A stretch of 9,902 nt of DNA. Source: CAYWMQ01 sp964459635. Lineage in GTDB: Bacteria; Patescibacteriota; Minisyncoccia; Phycocordibacterales; UBA12088. The translations under genes and the position numbers were made by a program. The stretch lies in assembly GCA_964459635.1 (NCBI GenBank), contig CAYWMQ010000027.1, positions 1 to 9,902 on the forward strand. The letters run 5' to 3'. This document shows positions 1 to 6,361 of this stretch, piece by piece. How positions within the stretch are numbered: position 1 is the first letter of the stretch; the number at the start of each line of letters is the position of its first letter. The notes below the pieces were generated by a model. It worked only from the letters and a program-made list of their open reading frames with translations. It searched no databases and was not told where the DNA came from.

Positions 1-2
1 TG

Positions 3-740
3 GCCGCATACCGGTGCAAAGTGCGAGGTTCAGGCGAGATGCATCGTCGAGCACTGCACCATTTCGTTTCAAAGAAAGCACTTGATATAGACGGGTTGGG
101 TCCGGAAACTATCGATCTCCTCTTGGACAAGGGGCTTGTGACGTCACCTGCTGATATCTTTTCACTGAAAGAAGGAGACCTTGCCGGGTTGCCGGGTTTT
201 AAAGACAAGTCCATACATAATCTGCTTAGTGCCATCGACAAAGCACGTAACGTGCAGTTCGCGCGGCTTCTCTTCGGCCTTTCCATAGACCAAGTGGGTG
301 AGGAGACCGCCCGCGCGCTCGCACACCATTTTGGATCATTGGATGCGCTACGCTCCGCAACAGCTGAGGAGCTTACCGCAGTGGAAGGGGTGGGGCCTGT
401 GGTCGCCACCTCCGTGCATGAGTGGTTTCGCGATACGCGGCACCGCGAAATGCTGGACACACTCCTACCACACCTCACCATAGAGAAGCCGCAGGCGACG
501 CCGCGGGGTGCGGGGCCGCTTGCAGGTAAGACGGTCGTGGTCACCGGCACGCTCGTTACGCTCTCACGCGATGACGCGCATGAGCGCATACGGCAAGCGG
601 GCGGCAAAACAGCGAGCAGCGTCTCAAAGGCGACAGACTACGTCGTGGTGGGGGACAATCCGGGCAGCAAGGCTGCGAAAGCAGAGCAGTTGGGAATACC
701 GGTCCTCGACGAGCAAGCATTCAAAAAGCTTATCGGGTAG
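3..740 (+). CDS. ligA: NAD-dependent DNA ligase LigA, C-terminal part (5' end outside window)
   Basis: The reading frame is open from the window edge and encodes the last 245 residues of an NAD+-dependent DNA ligase, the enzyme that seals nicks at Okazaki junctions and in repair. The visible part starts in the zinc-finger region (a Cys in AAYRCK, fragment residue 5), continues into the helix-hairpin-helix region with the family-typical KALDIDGLG segment and repeated GLPGF and GVGPVV hairpins (about 25-150), and ends in a BRCT domain (about 171-245) starting PLAGKTVVVTGTL. The adenylation and OB domains lie upstream. Where the family has the fourth zinc-binding Cys (E. coli C432), alignment anchored on the ALHHF segment puts a Ser (fragment residue 10). 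Family assignment is very sure; the zinc-site reading rests on a short edge stretch. gatC follows after 45 bp. Confidence 0.96.
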   Translation, partial: AAYRCKVRGSGEMHRRALHHFVSKKALDIDGLGPETIDLLLDKGLVTSPADIFSLKEGDLAGLPGFKDKSIHNLLSAIDKARNVQFARLLFGLSIDQVGEETARALAHHFGSLDALRSATAEELTAVEGVGPVVATSVHEWFRDTRHREMLDTLLPHLTIEKPQATPRGAGPLAGKTVVVTGTLVTLSRDDAHERIRQAGGKTASSVSKATDYVVVGDNPGSKAAKAEQLGIPVLDEQAFKKLIG

Positions 741-770
741 CACGGGCCGCTCGCCCTTACTTAAAAGTCA

Positions 771-779
771 TGCTACGCT
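771..779 (+). promoter_or_regulatory. Extended -10 promoter of gatC
   Basis: TGC-TACGCT matches an extended -10 (TGn plus TAnnnT). It ends 6 nt before the gatC ATG at 786, so transcription would start on or next to the A of ATG. There is no convincing -35 and no Shine-Dalgarno sequence. It is supported by the same box at the same spacing before three other genes in the window. Confidence 0.5.
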
Positions 780-785
780 AGCTCC

Positions 786-1070
786 ATGCTTACCAAAGCC
801 GAAGTACAAAAGCTTGCCGACCTGTCGCTCCTCGCTGTCTCAGAGGAAGAGCTGGATCGCTTCACAGGCGAGATTGACGCTGTATTGACCTATGTATCCG
901 AGCTTTCTTCTCTTGCCGCCGAAACGACTGGCGTGCCTGCCGTACCCGAGCTTCACAATGTCATGCGCGAGGACGAGAACCCCCACGAACCGGGTCTCTA
1001 CACCAAAGCGCTTCTTGCCGCAGCGCCGGACAAAAAGGACGGGTATGTGCGGGTGAAGAAGATCTTATAG
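786..1070 (+). CDS. gatC: Asp-tRNA(Asn)/Glu-tRNA(Gln) amidotransferase subunit C (GatC)
   Basis: This 94-residue protein is the small subunit of the heterotrimeric GatCAB amidotransferase, which converts misacylated Glu-tRNA(Gln) and/or Asp-tRNA(Asn) to the correct amide forms in the cytoplasm. It is of normal family length, starts with a typical MLTKAEVQKLADLSLLAVSEEE helical segment, has a second helix at about 25-45, and ends in an extended tail (DGYVRVKKIL) of the kind that wraps around GatA. Immediate linkage to gatA, 37 bp downstream, supports the call. The ATG lacks a Shine-Dalgarno sequence but sits 6 nt behind an extended -10, so it is probably translated leaderless. gatB is not in the window and must be elsewhere in the genome. 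Confidence 0.93.
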   Translation: MLTKAEVQKLADLSLLAVSEEELDRFTGEIDAVLTYVSELSSLAAETTGVPAVPELHNVMREDENPHEPGLYTKALLAAAPDKKDGYVRVKKIL

Positions 1071-1107
1071 ACGAGTAGAAAGTAGAATGTAGTAAGTAGA
1101 AAGGATC

Positions 1108-2535
1108 ATGACGGACGTATCGAACCTCACTATTACCGAAGCGCGCAAGTTGCTTGATGCCAAAGAGCTGTCGGCTGTGGAACTCGCGCAGACATGTCGT
1201 GATGCTATTGCGCAGAAAGACGGAGACATCCATGCGTACTTGGAAGTGTTTGACGATGCGCTGGCGGCAGCGAAGCGCGCGGACGAACGACTGGCGGTGG
1301 GGGAGCGAGCACCCCTCCTCGGCATCCCACTCGCCATGAAAGACAACATCCTCATAGAGGGTAAGCATGTGAGTGCGGCGTCGAAGATACTGGAAGGGTA
1401 TGTCGCGCCCTATGAGGCCACCGTAACACGCAAGCTGCGCGAAGCGGGAGCGGTCTTTCTCGGCCGTGCGAACTGCGACGAGTTTGCGATGGGGTCATCC
1501 ACCGAGAACAGCGCCTACGGTGCGACCCGTAATCCTCTTGATCGCACACGCGTCCCCGGTGGAAGTTCCGGCGGCTCAGCTGCAGCGGTGGCGGGCGGTA
1601 TGGCGCTCGGTGCCCTGGGCTCTGACACCGGCGGGTCTATCCGCCAGCCGGCGGCCCTCTGTGGCATCGTGGGACTCAAGCCCACCTATGGTTCCGTCTC
1701 CCGCCACGGGCTCATTGCGATGGGTTCGTCACTTGATGTTATCGGGCCGCTTACTCGTTCGGTATCGGATGCAGAAATTGTGTTCAGCGCGATCCGTGGC
1801 GTGGACAGGTATGACTCGACGACGCTTCCGGACACGAAGCAGAGCATCAGTTCTAAGAGCGCCTACACCATCGGCGTACCGCGCGCGTTTCTAACCGATG
1901 GAGTGGACCCCGATGTGTTGACTGCGTTCGAAGCCGGTCTTGCGGCGCTGCGCGATGCGGGCCATACGGTCGTTGATATTGAGCTTCCTACCATTTCGTA
2001 CTCGCTCGCTACGTACTACGTCATCATGCCGGCGGAAGTGTCTACCAACCTTGCGCGTTTTGATGGAGTGCGCTTCGGCCTCCATGTGGACGGTGAAGAC
2101 CGTATTGGTGACTACAAAGAGACCCGTGGGCGCGGTTTCGGACCCGAAGTACGCAGGCGCATTCTCCTCGGTACGTATGTGCTCTCAAGCGGGTACTACG
2201 AGGCCTACTATGGGAAGGCTATGGCGGCGCGTGAGCGCATCCGCCACGACGCGCGGGAAGCCTTCCGGCAGGTAGATGCAATAGCCACACCGACCACACC
2301 GTCTCCCGCCTTTAAGCTGGGTGAAAAGTCCTCCGACCCGCTTTCCATGTACCTCGCGGACATCTTTACGGTATCGGCAAACATTATTGGTGCGCCGGCT
2401 TTGTCAGTGCCGTTCGGAACAGCTGAGCGCGATGGTGTTTCGCTTCCTATTGGCTTTCAGCTCATGGCGCCGGAGATGGGCGAGAAAACTCTTTTTAGAC
2501 TGGGTAAAGCGCTAACCGGAGAAGAAGAAAACTAG
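1108..2535 (+). CDS. gatA: Asp-tRNA(Asn)/Glu-tRNA(Gln) amidotransferase subunit A (GatA)
   Basis: This 475-residue amidase-signature enzyme is the glutaminase subunit of GatCAB. It releases ammonia from glutamine and passes it to GatB for amidation of misacylated tRNA. The Lys/cis-Ser/Ser triad is intact: K78 (AMKDN), S153 in GGSSGGSAA and S177 in SDTGGSIR, each one residue off the Staphylococcus aureus numbering (K79, S154, S178). The glycine-rich signature spans about 150-190 and length is normal. The ATG is preceded by AAAGGA (1100-1105) with only 2 nt between, a close Shine-Dalgarno; the gene probably shares the gatC transcript. The 37-nt gatC-gatA gap is a purine-rich run with repeated GTAGAA units. 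No missing residues or frameshift are seen. Confidence 0.96.
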   Translation: MTDVSNLTITEARKLLDAKELSAVELAQTCRDAIAQKDGDIHAYLEVFDDALAAAKRADERLAVGERAPLLGIPLAMKDNILIEGKHVSAASKILEGYVAPYEATVTRKLREAGAVFLGRANCDEFAMGSSTENSAYGATRNPLDRTRVPGGSSGGSAAAVAGGMALGALGSDTGGSIRQPAALCGIVGLKPTYGSVSRHGLIAMGSSLDVIGPLTRSVSDAEIVFSAIRGVDRYDSTTLPDTKQSISSKSAYTIGVPRAFLTDGVDPDVLTAFEAGLAALRDAGHTVVDIELPTISYSLATYYVIMPAEVSTNLARFDGVRFGLHVDGEDRIGDYKETRGRGFGPEVRRRILLGTYVLSSGYYEAYYGKAMAARERIRHDAREAFRQVDAIATPTTPSPAFKLGEKSSDPLSMYLADIFTVSANIIGAPALSVPFGTAERDGVSLPIGFQLMAPEMGEKTLFRLGKALTGEEEN

Positions 2536-2560
2536 CACAAAGCACAGCATAAAAAACTTT

Positions 2561-2698
2561 TAAATCAAAAATCACAAGTTCCAAATAAGCACCAAACTAC
2601 AAATCCAAACTATCGAACATCAAAGCCCGGTTCCTCGCTTTCGTGTTTTTGAAAGTTTGTGAGCTGCTTGGAGCTTGAAATTTTGAATTTGTGATTTA
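2561..2698. repeat. AT-rich spacer with imperfect inverted repeat
   Basis: This stretch downstream of gatA is clearly richer in A and T than the genes around it. It begins with TAAATCA (2561-2567) and ends with TGATTTA (2692-2698), which are inverted copies. Inside the ends, ATCACAAGTT (2571-2580) matches the reverse complement of AATTTGTGAT (2686-2695) at 9 of 10 positions, and looser similarity continues inward on both arms. The centre (about 2610-2645) is less AT-rich. No open reading frame of any conviction lies here. It could be a miniature inverted-repeat element or simply a low-complexity spacer; the arms are too imperfect to decide. Confidence 0.35.
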
Positions 2699-2777
2699 GT
2701 GTGCGTGGCACCAAGGTACATATTCGACGTACTCCCCACTCCTGTAGCCACTGCCATACCTTGCCTCGCAGGTGTGC

Positions 2778-2785
2778 GCTACAAT
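2778..2785 (+). promoter_or_regulatory. -10 box (GCTACAAT) of the SH3b membrane protein gene
   Basis: GCTACAAT contains the -10 hexamer TACAAT (2780-2785), which ends 6 nt before the ATG at 2792. The predicted transcription start falls on the ATG, implying leaderless mRNA. There is no Shine-Dalgarno and no well-spaced -35. It also argues against an upstream GTG start at 2699, which would put the promoter inside the gene. Confidence 0.5.
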
Positions 2786-2791
2786 GAAGGC

Positions 2792-4120
2792 ATGGCCGAA
2801 GAGAAAAGTACAAGTAGCAACAAGGTGAGCGGTGATGATCTCCTCCTGGCGGTGCTCGCGATACTTCTCGTGGGACAAATGGTGCAACGTGCACCTGCGT
2901 TGCTGGAGGAGAAGCTTGGCATAGACGTGGGTGGTGTGTCAGAGGAGTTGGGCCTTGGGTCTCAGAGCCTCAGTCCCGACACGCCGCTTGGCACTGCGGT
3001 ATCCGCACCTCGGGGTGCGCCCTTTTATGACGTGCCGGACGGAAAAGAGACCGGGAGCTTCGGTGTCGGTGAAACGCTTACGCTTGTGGGCGGCCCGAAA
3101 ATCATTGGCGTTGATTCGTGGTGGGAAGCCGAGTCTCAAACCGGTCGGGGATGGGTGGAAAGTGACGGGCTTGTGCGTGAAGGGTGGGGCGGGTTATCCG
3201 GCGACACGCCGCTCAGTACCCACGTGCGTGCCGCGTTTGATGCGGACGTCTACCGTACCCCGGGGGGCGGTGCGATCGCCGGAACACTTGCGCGCGGCGC
3301 ACGCGCCACGCTCGAGGGTGGGCCGAGGAGTGAGGGAGGAGGCACATGGTGGCTCCTTGCGGCCGAAGAGGGCGATGTACGTGGCTGGGCGCCCGAGGGC
3401 GCTCTCGAGCTTGCAGCCGGCAAGGCGTTCGTAGAGGGTGCAGCCATCGAAACGGTACAGGATGCTGATCTGTTCGAACGGCCCGGCGGTGGCAGGACTC
3501 TCGGCTTTCTGCGCGAGGGAGAAGCAGGTGAAGTGCGCGGCGGCCCTGAGTCGAGTGGAGGCACATTTTGGTGGCTCATACGAGCAGAGGATGGCACAGA
3601 AGGGTGGGTCGCGGAGGATGCGCTAAAGAGCGGAGGAGTGGCCGGAGGCATCCGCACCGCATGGCGTGTATTTATTATTGTGTCGAGTATCGTGTCCGTA
3701 CTTTTACTTGTCGGGGTGCTGTACTTCACCTTTCGTGCCAACCAAATACGCGCACATGAGGCGCGGCGCATCCGGGAAGCCATACCGCGCGACGTGAAGC
3801 CGAAACGTAATGAGCGTTGGGATCAGATACTCGCCAACGTAAGTTCACAGAATCCGAACGACTGGCGGCTCGCTATTATTGAAGCGGATATTATGCTTGA
3901 TGAGCTTTTGTCTCGCGCCGGGTACCAAGGGGCGTCGCTCGGCGATAAGCTGAAGAGCGTGAGCAGGGGCGACCTGGCCTCGCTTGACGCGGCGTGGGAG
4001 GCACATAAGGTGAGGAATCAAATAGCGCACGCCGGCTCAGACTATATCCTGACGCAGCGCGAGGCGCGTAAGGTGATAGAGCTCTATGGGACGACCTTTT
4101 CCGAACTTAAGGTTATTTAA
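2792..4120 (+). CDS. Membrane protein: TM, three SH3b-like repeats, TM, HEPN-like cytoplasmic domain
   Basis: This 442-residue protein has no name I recognise. A short N-terminal tail is followed by a hydrophobic segment (about 16-33), three SH3b-like repeats (about 67-130, 143-207 and 216-278), a strong second membrane helix (about 290-314) and a highly basic linker (318-342). Each repeat carries a GGP motif followed by paired Trp (GGPKIIGVDSWWEA, GGPRSEGGGTWWLL, GGPESSGGTFWWLI). The C-terminal helical domain (about 343-442) contains DWRLAIIEADIMLDELL and AWEAHKVRNQIAH. R408-NQIA-H413 fits the Rx4H motif of HEPN domains, and I infer a HEPN-like fold. The basic linker places this domain in the cytoplasm and the SH3b repeats outside. 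SH3b domains often bind peptidoglycan or peptides, so an envelope-sensing role is possible but unproven. An in-frame GTG at 2699 would add 31 residues; ATG 2792 is chosen because of the promoter. Confidence 0.85.
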   Translation: MAEEKSTSSNKVSGDDLLLAVLAILLVGQMVQRAPALLEEKLGIDVGGVSEELGLGSQSLSPDTPLGTAVSAPRGAPFYDVPDGKETGSFGVGETLTLVGGPKIIGVDSWWEAESQTGRGWVESDGLVREGWGGLSGDTPLSTHVRAAFDADVYRTPGGGAIAGTLARGARATLEGGPRSEGGGTWWLLAAEEGDVRGWAPEGALELAAGKAFVEGAAIETVQDADLFERPGGGRTLGFLREGEAGEVRGGPESSGGTFWWLIRAEDGTEGWVAEDALKSGGVAGGIRTAWRVFIIVSSIVSVLLLVGVLYFTFRANQIRAHEARRIREAIPRDVKPKRNERWDQILANVSSQNPNDWRLAIIEADIMLDELLSRAGYQGASLGDKLKSVSRGDLASLDAAWEAHKVRNQIAHAGSDYILTQREARKVIELYGTTFSELKVI

Positions 4121-4128
4121 ATGACAAG

Positions 4129-4158
4129 TTGCGCGTACCCCTCTTGCTATGGTACGCT
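4129..4158 (+). promoter_or_regulatory. Promoter of the initiator-type tRNA
   Basis: Two overlapping -10 choices exist: TGC-TATGGT (extended -10, 4145-4153) and TACGCT (4153-4158). The second has TTGCGC (4129-4134) 18 bp upstream as a -35. Either would start transcription 7-15 nt before the tRNA. Confidence 0.45.
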
Positions 4159-4172
4159 TACCAGCACCTCAT

Positions 4173-4243
4173 TGCGGGGTAGAGGAGTAGTACCTCGACA
4201 GGCTCATAACCTGTAGACCCCGGTGCAAGTCCGGGCCCCGCAA
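4173..4243 (+). tRNA. tRNA-Met (CAU), initiator type
   Basis: A full cloverleaf folds: acceptor TGCGGGG/CCCCGCA (7 bp), D stem GAGG/CCTC, anticodon stem ACAGG/CCTGT with loop CTCATAA (anticodon CAT), T stem CCCGG/CCGGG with loop TGCAAGT, discriminator A. The purine-11/pyrimidine-24 pair (A11-T24) is a hallmark of bacterial initiators, whereas elongators have Y11-R24. The body is short at 71 nt, with a 7-nt D loop and a 4-nt variable loop. Oddities: position 1-72 is a U-A pair rather than the usual initiator mismatch; the anticodon stem has A29-U41 instead of three G-C pairs; D-loop position 18 is A and T-loop position 55 is G. CCA is not encoded (next bases CAG), so it must be added. Initiator identity is inferred from A11-U24. 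Confidence 0.9.
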
Positions 4244-4250
4244 CAGATAC

Positions 4251-4279
4251 CACAAGCACCCTGATTACGGGTGTTTGTG
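4251..4279 (+). terminator. Hairpin downstream of the initiator tRNA
   Basis: An 11-bp stem (CACAAGCACCC with GGGTGTTTGTG, one G-U pair) closes a 7-nt loop and starts 7 nt after the tRNA. It probably ends or trims the tRNA transcript. There is no U-run behind it, so intrinsic termination is uncertain. Confidence 0.5.
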
Positions 4280-4305
4280 CGTAATGTCTGAGCCGCTTGC
4301 TCGTC

Positions 4306-4314
4306 TGCTATACT
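4306..4314 (+). promoter_or_regulatory. Extended -10 promoter of the GH18 gene
   Basis: TGC-TATACT is a near-consensus extended -10, ending 9 nt before the ATG at 4324. The expected start leaves a leader of only about 0-3 nt. There is no Shine-Dalgarno. It excludes the TTG at 4297 as a start because that lies upstream of the -10. Confidence 0.6.
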
Positions 4315-4323
4315 ACAGCTTGT

Positions 4324-5520
4324 ATGCATACATTACGTACCCTTGTTGCGCTTTGCGCACTTATTACACTGGCATTGCCGCCACATATCGTGCAGGCGGG
4401 CATTCTGCTGGGCAAGGAAGACCGTGAAAGGCAGGAAACACGTGCCGGCGCAAGCAAAGAGACGAGTGGCCGCTGGGTTATGGCCTACTACGTCGGCTAC
4501 CAAAACGGGTATCTCAAGCCGCGCGATGTGGATTACACTCTCATGACGCATATTGTGGTAGGCGGAGTGGGTATACGCGCAGACGGTTCGCTTGATGAGC
4601 ATTGGCATCTTCCTGATGGCGATGGGCGTGCCATGGCACTCGACGTGGGCAAGCGCGCTAAGAAAGCGAATGTCCGTACCCTTATATGGCTTGGTGGACC
4701 AAATGAGGAAGACAAACTTTTTGCCGCGACGAGTGATGCTGTGCGTCCCACTACCGTAAAGAACATTCTCGCGCTCGTGGACAAGCTTGCGTATGACGGC
4801 GTGGACATCGACTGGGAGCCGGTGCGCAAACAGGATGAGCCGCGCCTCCTTGCGCTTGTGCGCGATCTGCGGGCAGCTCGCCCCAACCTCCTCATTACCG
4901 TGCCCGTGAACTGGGTGCCGAGCAATATTGCGGCCACCAAAGACCTTAGTGTGTACCGTGACATGGCACAGTACGCGGACCGTCTTTTTATCATGAGCTA
5001 CTCCATGGCCGGGCCGTGGATCGGCTGGGATACGTGGCATGGGAGCGCCCTCTCCGGTGCTACGAGCAAGACCCCCAGCTCGCTGGAAAGCAGTGTAGCC
5101 GCATACCGACGCGCGGGTGTACCGGCCGCTAAACTCGGCATTGGCGTAGGCACCTACGCTACGTGCTGGAAATATCCGGTGAAGCGGCCTGCCACGAGCG
5201 TGCCCGCGAATTATGCCCCCGCTATGGTAAAAAGCATGAGCATGCGCACGCTTGAGGATGACTACTATGCGAAGCGGTATGAGAAGTGGGACGCGACGGC
5301 ACAGGTACCGTACCTTTCATTCAGCAAGAAACGCGGAGGTCTTGCGTGTGGGTTTATTTCGTACGAAAATGAACGCTCCATTGCCGCAAAGACGGCGTAC
5401 GTTACGTCGCAGGCACTGGGGGGTGCGCTCGTGTGGAACATCGGCACCGGCTATATGCCTGATAACTCTCGCAGCAAGCGCCATCCGCTCCTCGGTGCTG
5501 TATACAAGGGGCTGCGGTAG
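4324..5520 (+). CDS. Secreted glycoside hydrolase family 18 protein
   Basis: This is a 398-residue exported protein with a classical signal peptide (MHTLRTLVAL, hydrophobic core to about 20, likely cleavage after VQA at residue 25). The rest fits a GH18 (beta/alpha)8 barrel: strand 1 VMAYYVG (52-58), LIWLGG (120-125) at the usual SxGG site, the catalytic motif DGVDIDWE (158-165) with E165 as acid and D161/D163 in place, MSYS (224-227) at the usual MxYD position, and Trp371 near strand 8. GH18 enzymes cleave beta-1,4 bonds next to N-acetylglucosamine (chitin, peptidoglycan-like or glycan substrates). Here the second substrate-site Asp appears to be Ser227, so specificity may differ. Whether it acts on the cell's own wall or a host's surface cannot be told. 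It stands alone, between a tRNA and a separately promoted membrane protein gene. Confidence 0.9.
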   Translation: MHTLRTLVALCALITLALPPHIVQAGILLGKEDRERQETRAGASKETSGRWVMAYYVGYQNGYLKPRDVDYTLMTHIVVGGVGIRADGSLDEHWHLPDGDGRAMALDVGKRAKKANVRTLIWLGGPNEEDKLFAATSDAVRPTTVKNILALVDKLAYDGVDIDWEPVRKQDEPRLLALVRDLRAARPNLLITVPVNWVPSNIAATKDLSVYRDMAQYADRLFIMSYSMAGPWIGWDTWHGSALSGATSKTPSSLESSVAAYRRAGVPAAKLGIGVGTYATCWKYPVKRPATSVPANYAPAMVKSMSMRTLEDDYYAKRYEKWDATAQVPYLSFSKKRGGLACGFISYENERSIAAKTAYVTSQALGGALVWNIGTGYMPDNSRSKRHPLLGAVYKGLR

Positions 5521-5545
5521 TGTGAGCGGTGCCCGCGCACTTGCA

Positions 5546-5566
5546 GTGCTTCTACTCATGAAGCAC
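5546..5566 (+). terminator. Hairpin after the GH18 gene
   Basis: GTGCTTC pairs with GAAGCAC (7 bp) across a 7-nt loop, 26 nt after the GH18 stop and just before the next promoter's -10. There is no U-run, so it is a weak terminator candidate. Confidence 0.3.
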
Positions 5567-5569
5567 CCG

Positions 5570-5578
5570 TGCTATAGT
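5570..5578 (+). promoter_or_regulatory. Extended -10 promoter of the DUF975/YciC-like gene
   Basis: TGC-TATAGT is an extended -10 that would start transcription near 5585, giving a leader of about 38 nt to the ATG at 5623. A second -10-like TATACA lies at 5584-5589. No Shine-Dalgarno is visible in the leader. Confidence 0.45.
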
Positions 5579-5622
5579 CGGCCTATACACGGCACCTAGC
5601 CCCGTCGTGTACGTCATATTGT

Positions 5623-6315
5623 ATGTCACCTATCGTAAAAAAAGACCTTATTCGCCGTGCATGGGAGCTTACCAAGCGCCATTGGCTCGTGCTGGTGGGA
5701 GCATGCGCTATAGTGCTTGTAGTGAGTGGCGTGCTCGACCATTTCACCGGACAGGTCGAAAAAGAGAGTGCAGTGCTTGGTGTGGCGCTTACGCTTGTGG
5801 CGTTTGCGGTGAGCGCCGCGCTTCAGCTTGGCATTGCACATATCACCTTACGTATCGCAGATGGAGAAGAGCCGGCGCTTGAACAGCTGTTTGCAGATAT
5901 CGAACGCATATGGCCGATGGTTGCGGCCACGGTCATATACAGCGTCATCGTCATCGCCGGTATCATACTTCTTATCGTTCCCGGTATCATATGGGCAATC
6001 CGCTATGGACAGTACCCCTACGTGCTCATCACGAGCAGTAAAGGCCCGCTCCATGCGCTTTCCGAAAGTGCACGCATTACAAAAGGTCATGTGTGGCAGC
6101 TATTTTTGCTCGGACTCATCATTATACTGATCAATCTCGTCGGCGCGGCTCTTTTGTTTGTCGGCCTCCTGGCTACCATACCGCTTACGCTGGTGGTAGG
6201 CGGGCTCGTATACCGGGTGCTTGTGCCGAAAGATGAAGTGGTGCATGTAGAGCCGTCGTCCAAGGATGTGCCCGCACCCGACGCTTCACCTAAAGAGGCA
6301 TCCATAGAAGCGTAG
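5623..6315 (+). CDS. Multi-pass membrane protein, DUF975/YciC-like
   Basis: This 230-residue protein has about five hydrophobic segments (roughly 20-38, 49-73, 98-125, 157-180 and 181-199), a basic N-terminus and a charged, Pro/Ala/Ser-rich cytoplasmic tail (203-230). The segment IVPGIIWAIRYGQYPYVL, followed by GPLHALSESARITKGHVWQLF, is the pattern seen in the DUF975/YciC-like and glycerophosphoryl-diester phosphodiesterase membrane-domain families. These proteins have no settled function; roles in membrane organisation have been proposed. No catalytic residues are visible. The gene follows GH18 by about 100 bp but has its own -10 box. The family is assigned from motif memory and could be a sister family. 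Confidence 0.75.
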   Translation: MSPIVKKDLIRRAWELTKRHWLVLVGACAIVLVVSGVLDHFTGQVEKESAVLGVALTLVAFAVSAALQLGIAHITLRIADGEEPALEQLFADIERIWPMVAATVIYSVIVIAGIILLIVPGIIWAIRYGQYPYVLITSSKGPLHALSESARITKGHVWQLFLLGLIIILINLVGAALLFVGLLATIPLTLVVGGLVYRVLVPKDEVVHVEPSSKDVPAPDASPKEASIEA

Positions 6316-6326
6316 TGTTGTTCGCG

Positions 6327-6355
6327 TTGAAACGCCGCCGCTCCCATGTTATCGT
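6327..6355 (+). promoter_or_regulatory. Promoter of the elongator-type tRNA(CAU)
   Basis: TTGAAA (-35, 6327-6332), a 17-bp spacer and TGT-TATCGT (extended -10, 6347-6355) make a well-formed sigma70-type promoter. The expected start, 7 nt after the -10, is base 6362, the first base of the tRNA. Confidence 0.7.
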
Positions 6356-6361
6356 GCATGG

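Noticed and set aside
2699..2791. Upstream GTG start adding 31 residues to the SH3b membrane protein
   Set aside because: The -10 box TACAAT lies inside this extension and the added residues do not form a signal or domain; ATG 2792 fits the leaderless spacing.
4333..5040. A 235-codon minus-strand frame opposite the GH18 gene
   Set aside because: It is a shadow of a gene with clear catalytic motifs and a signal peptide.
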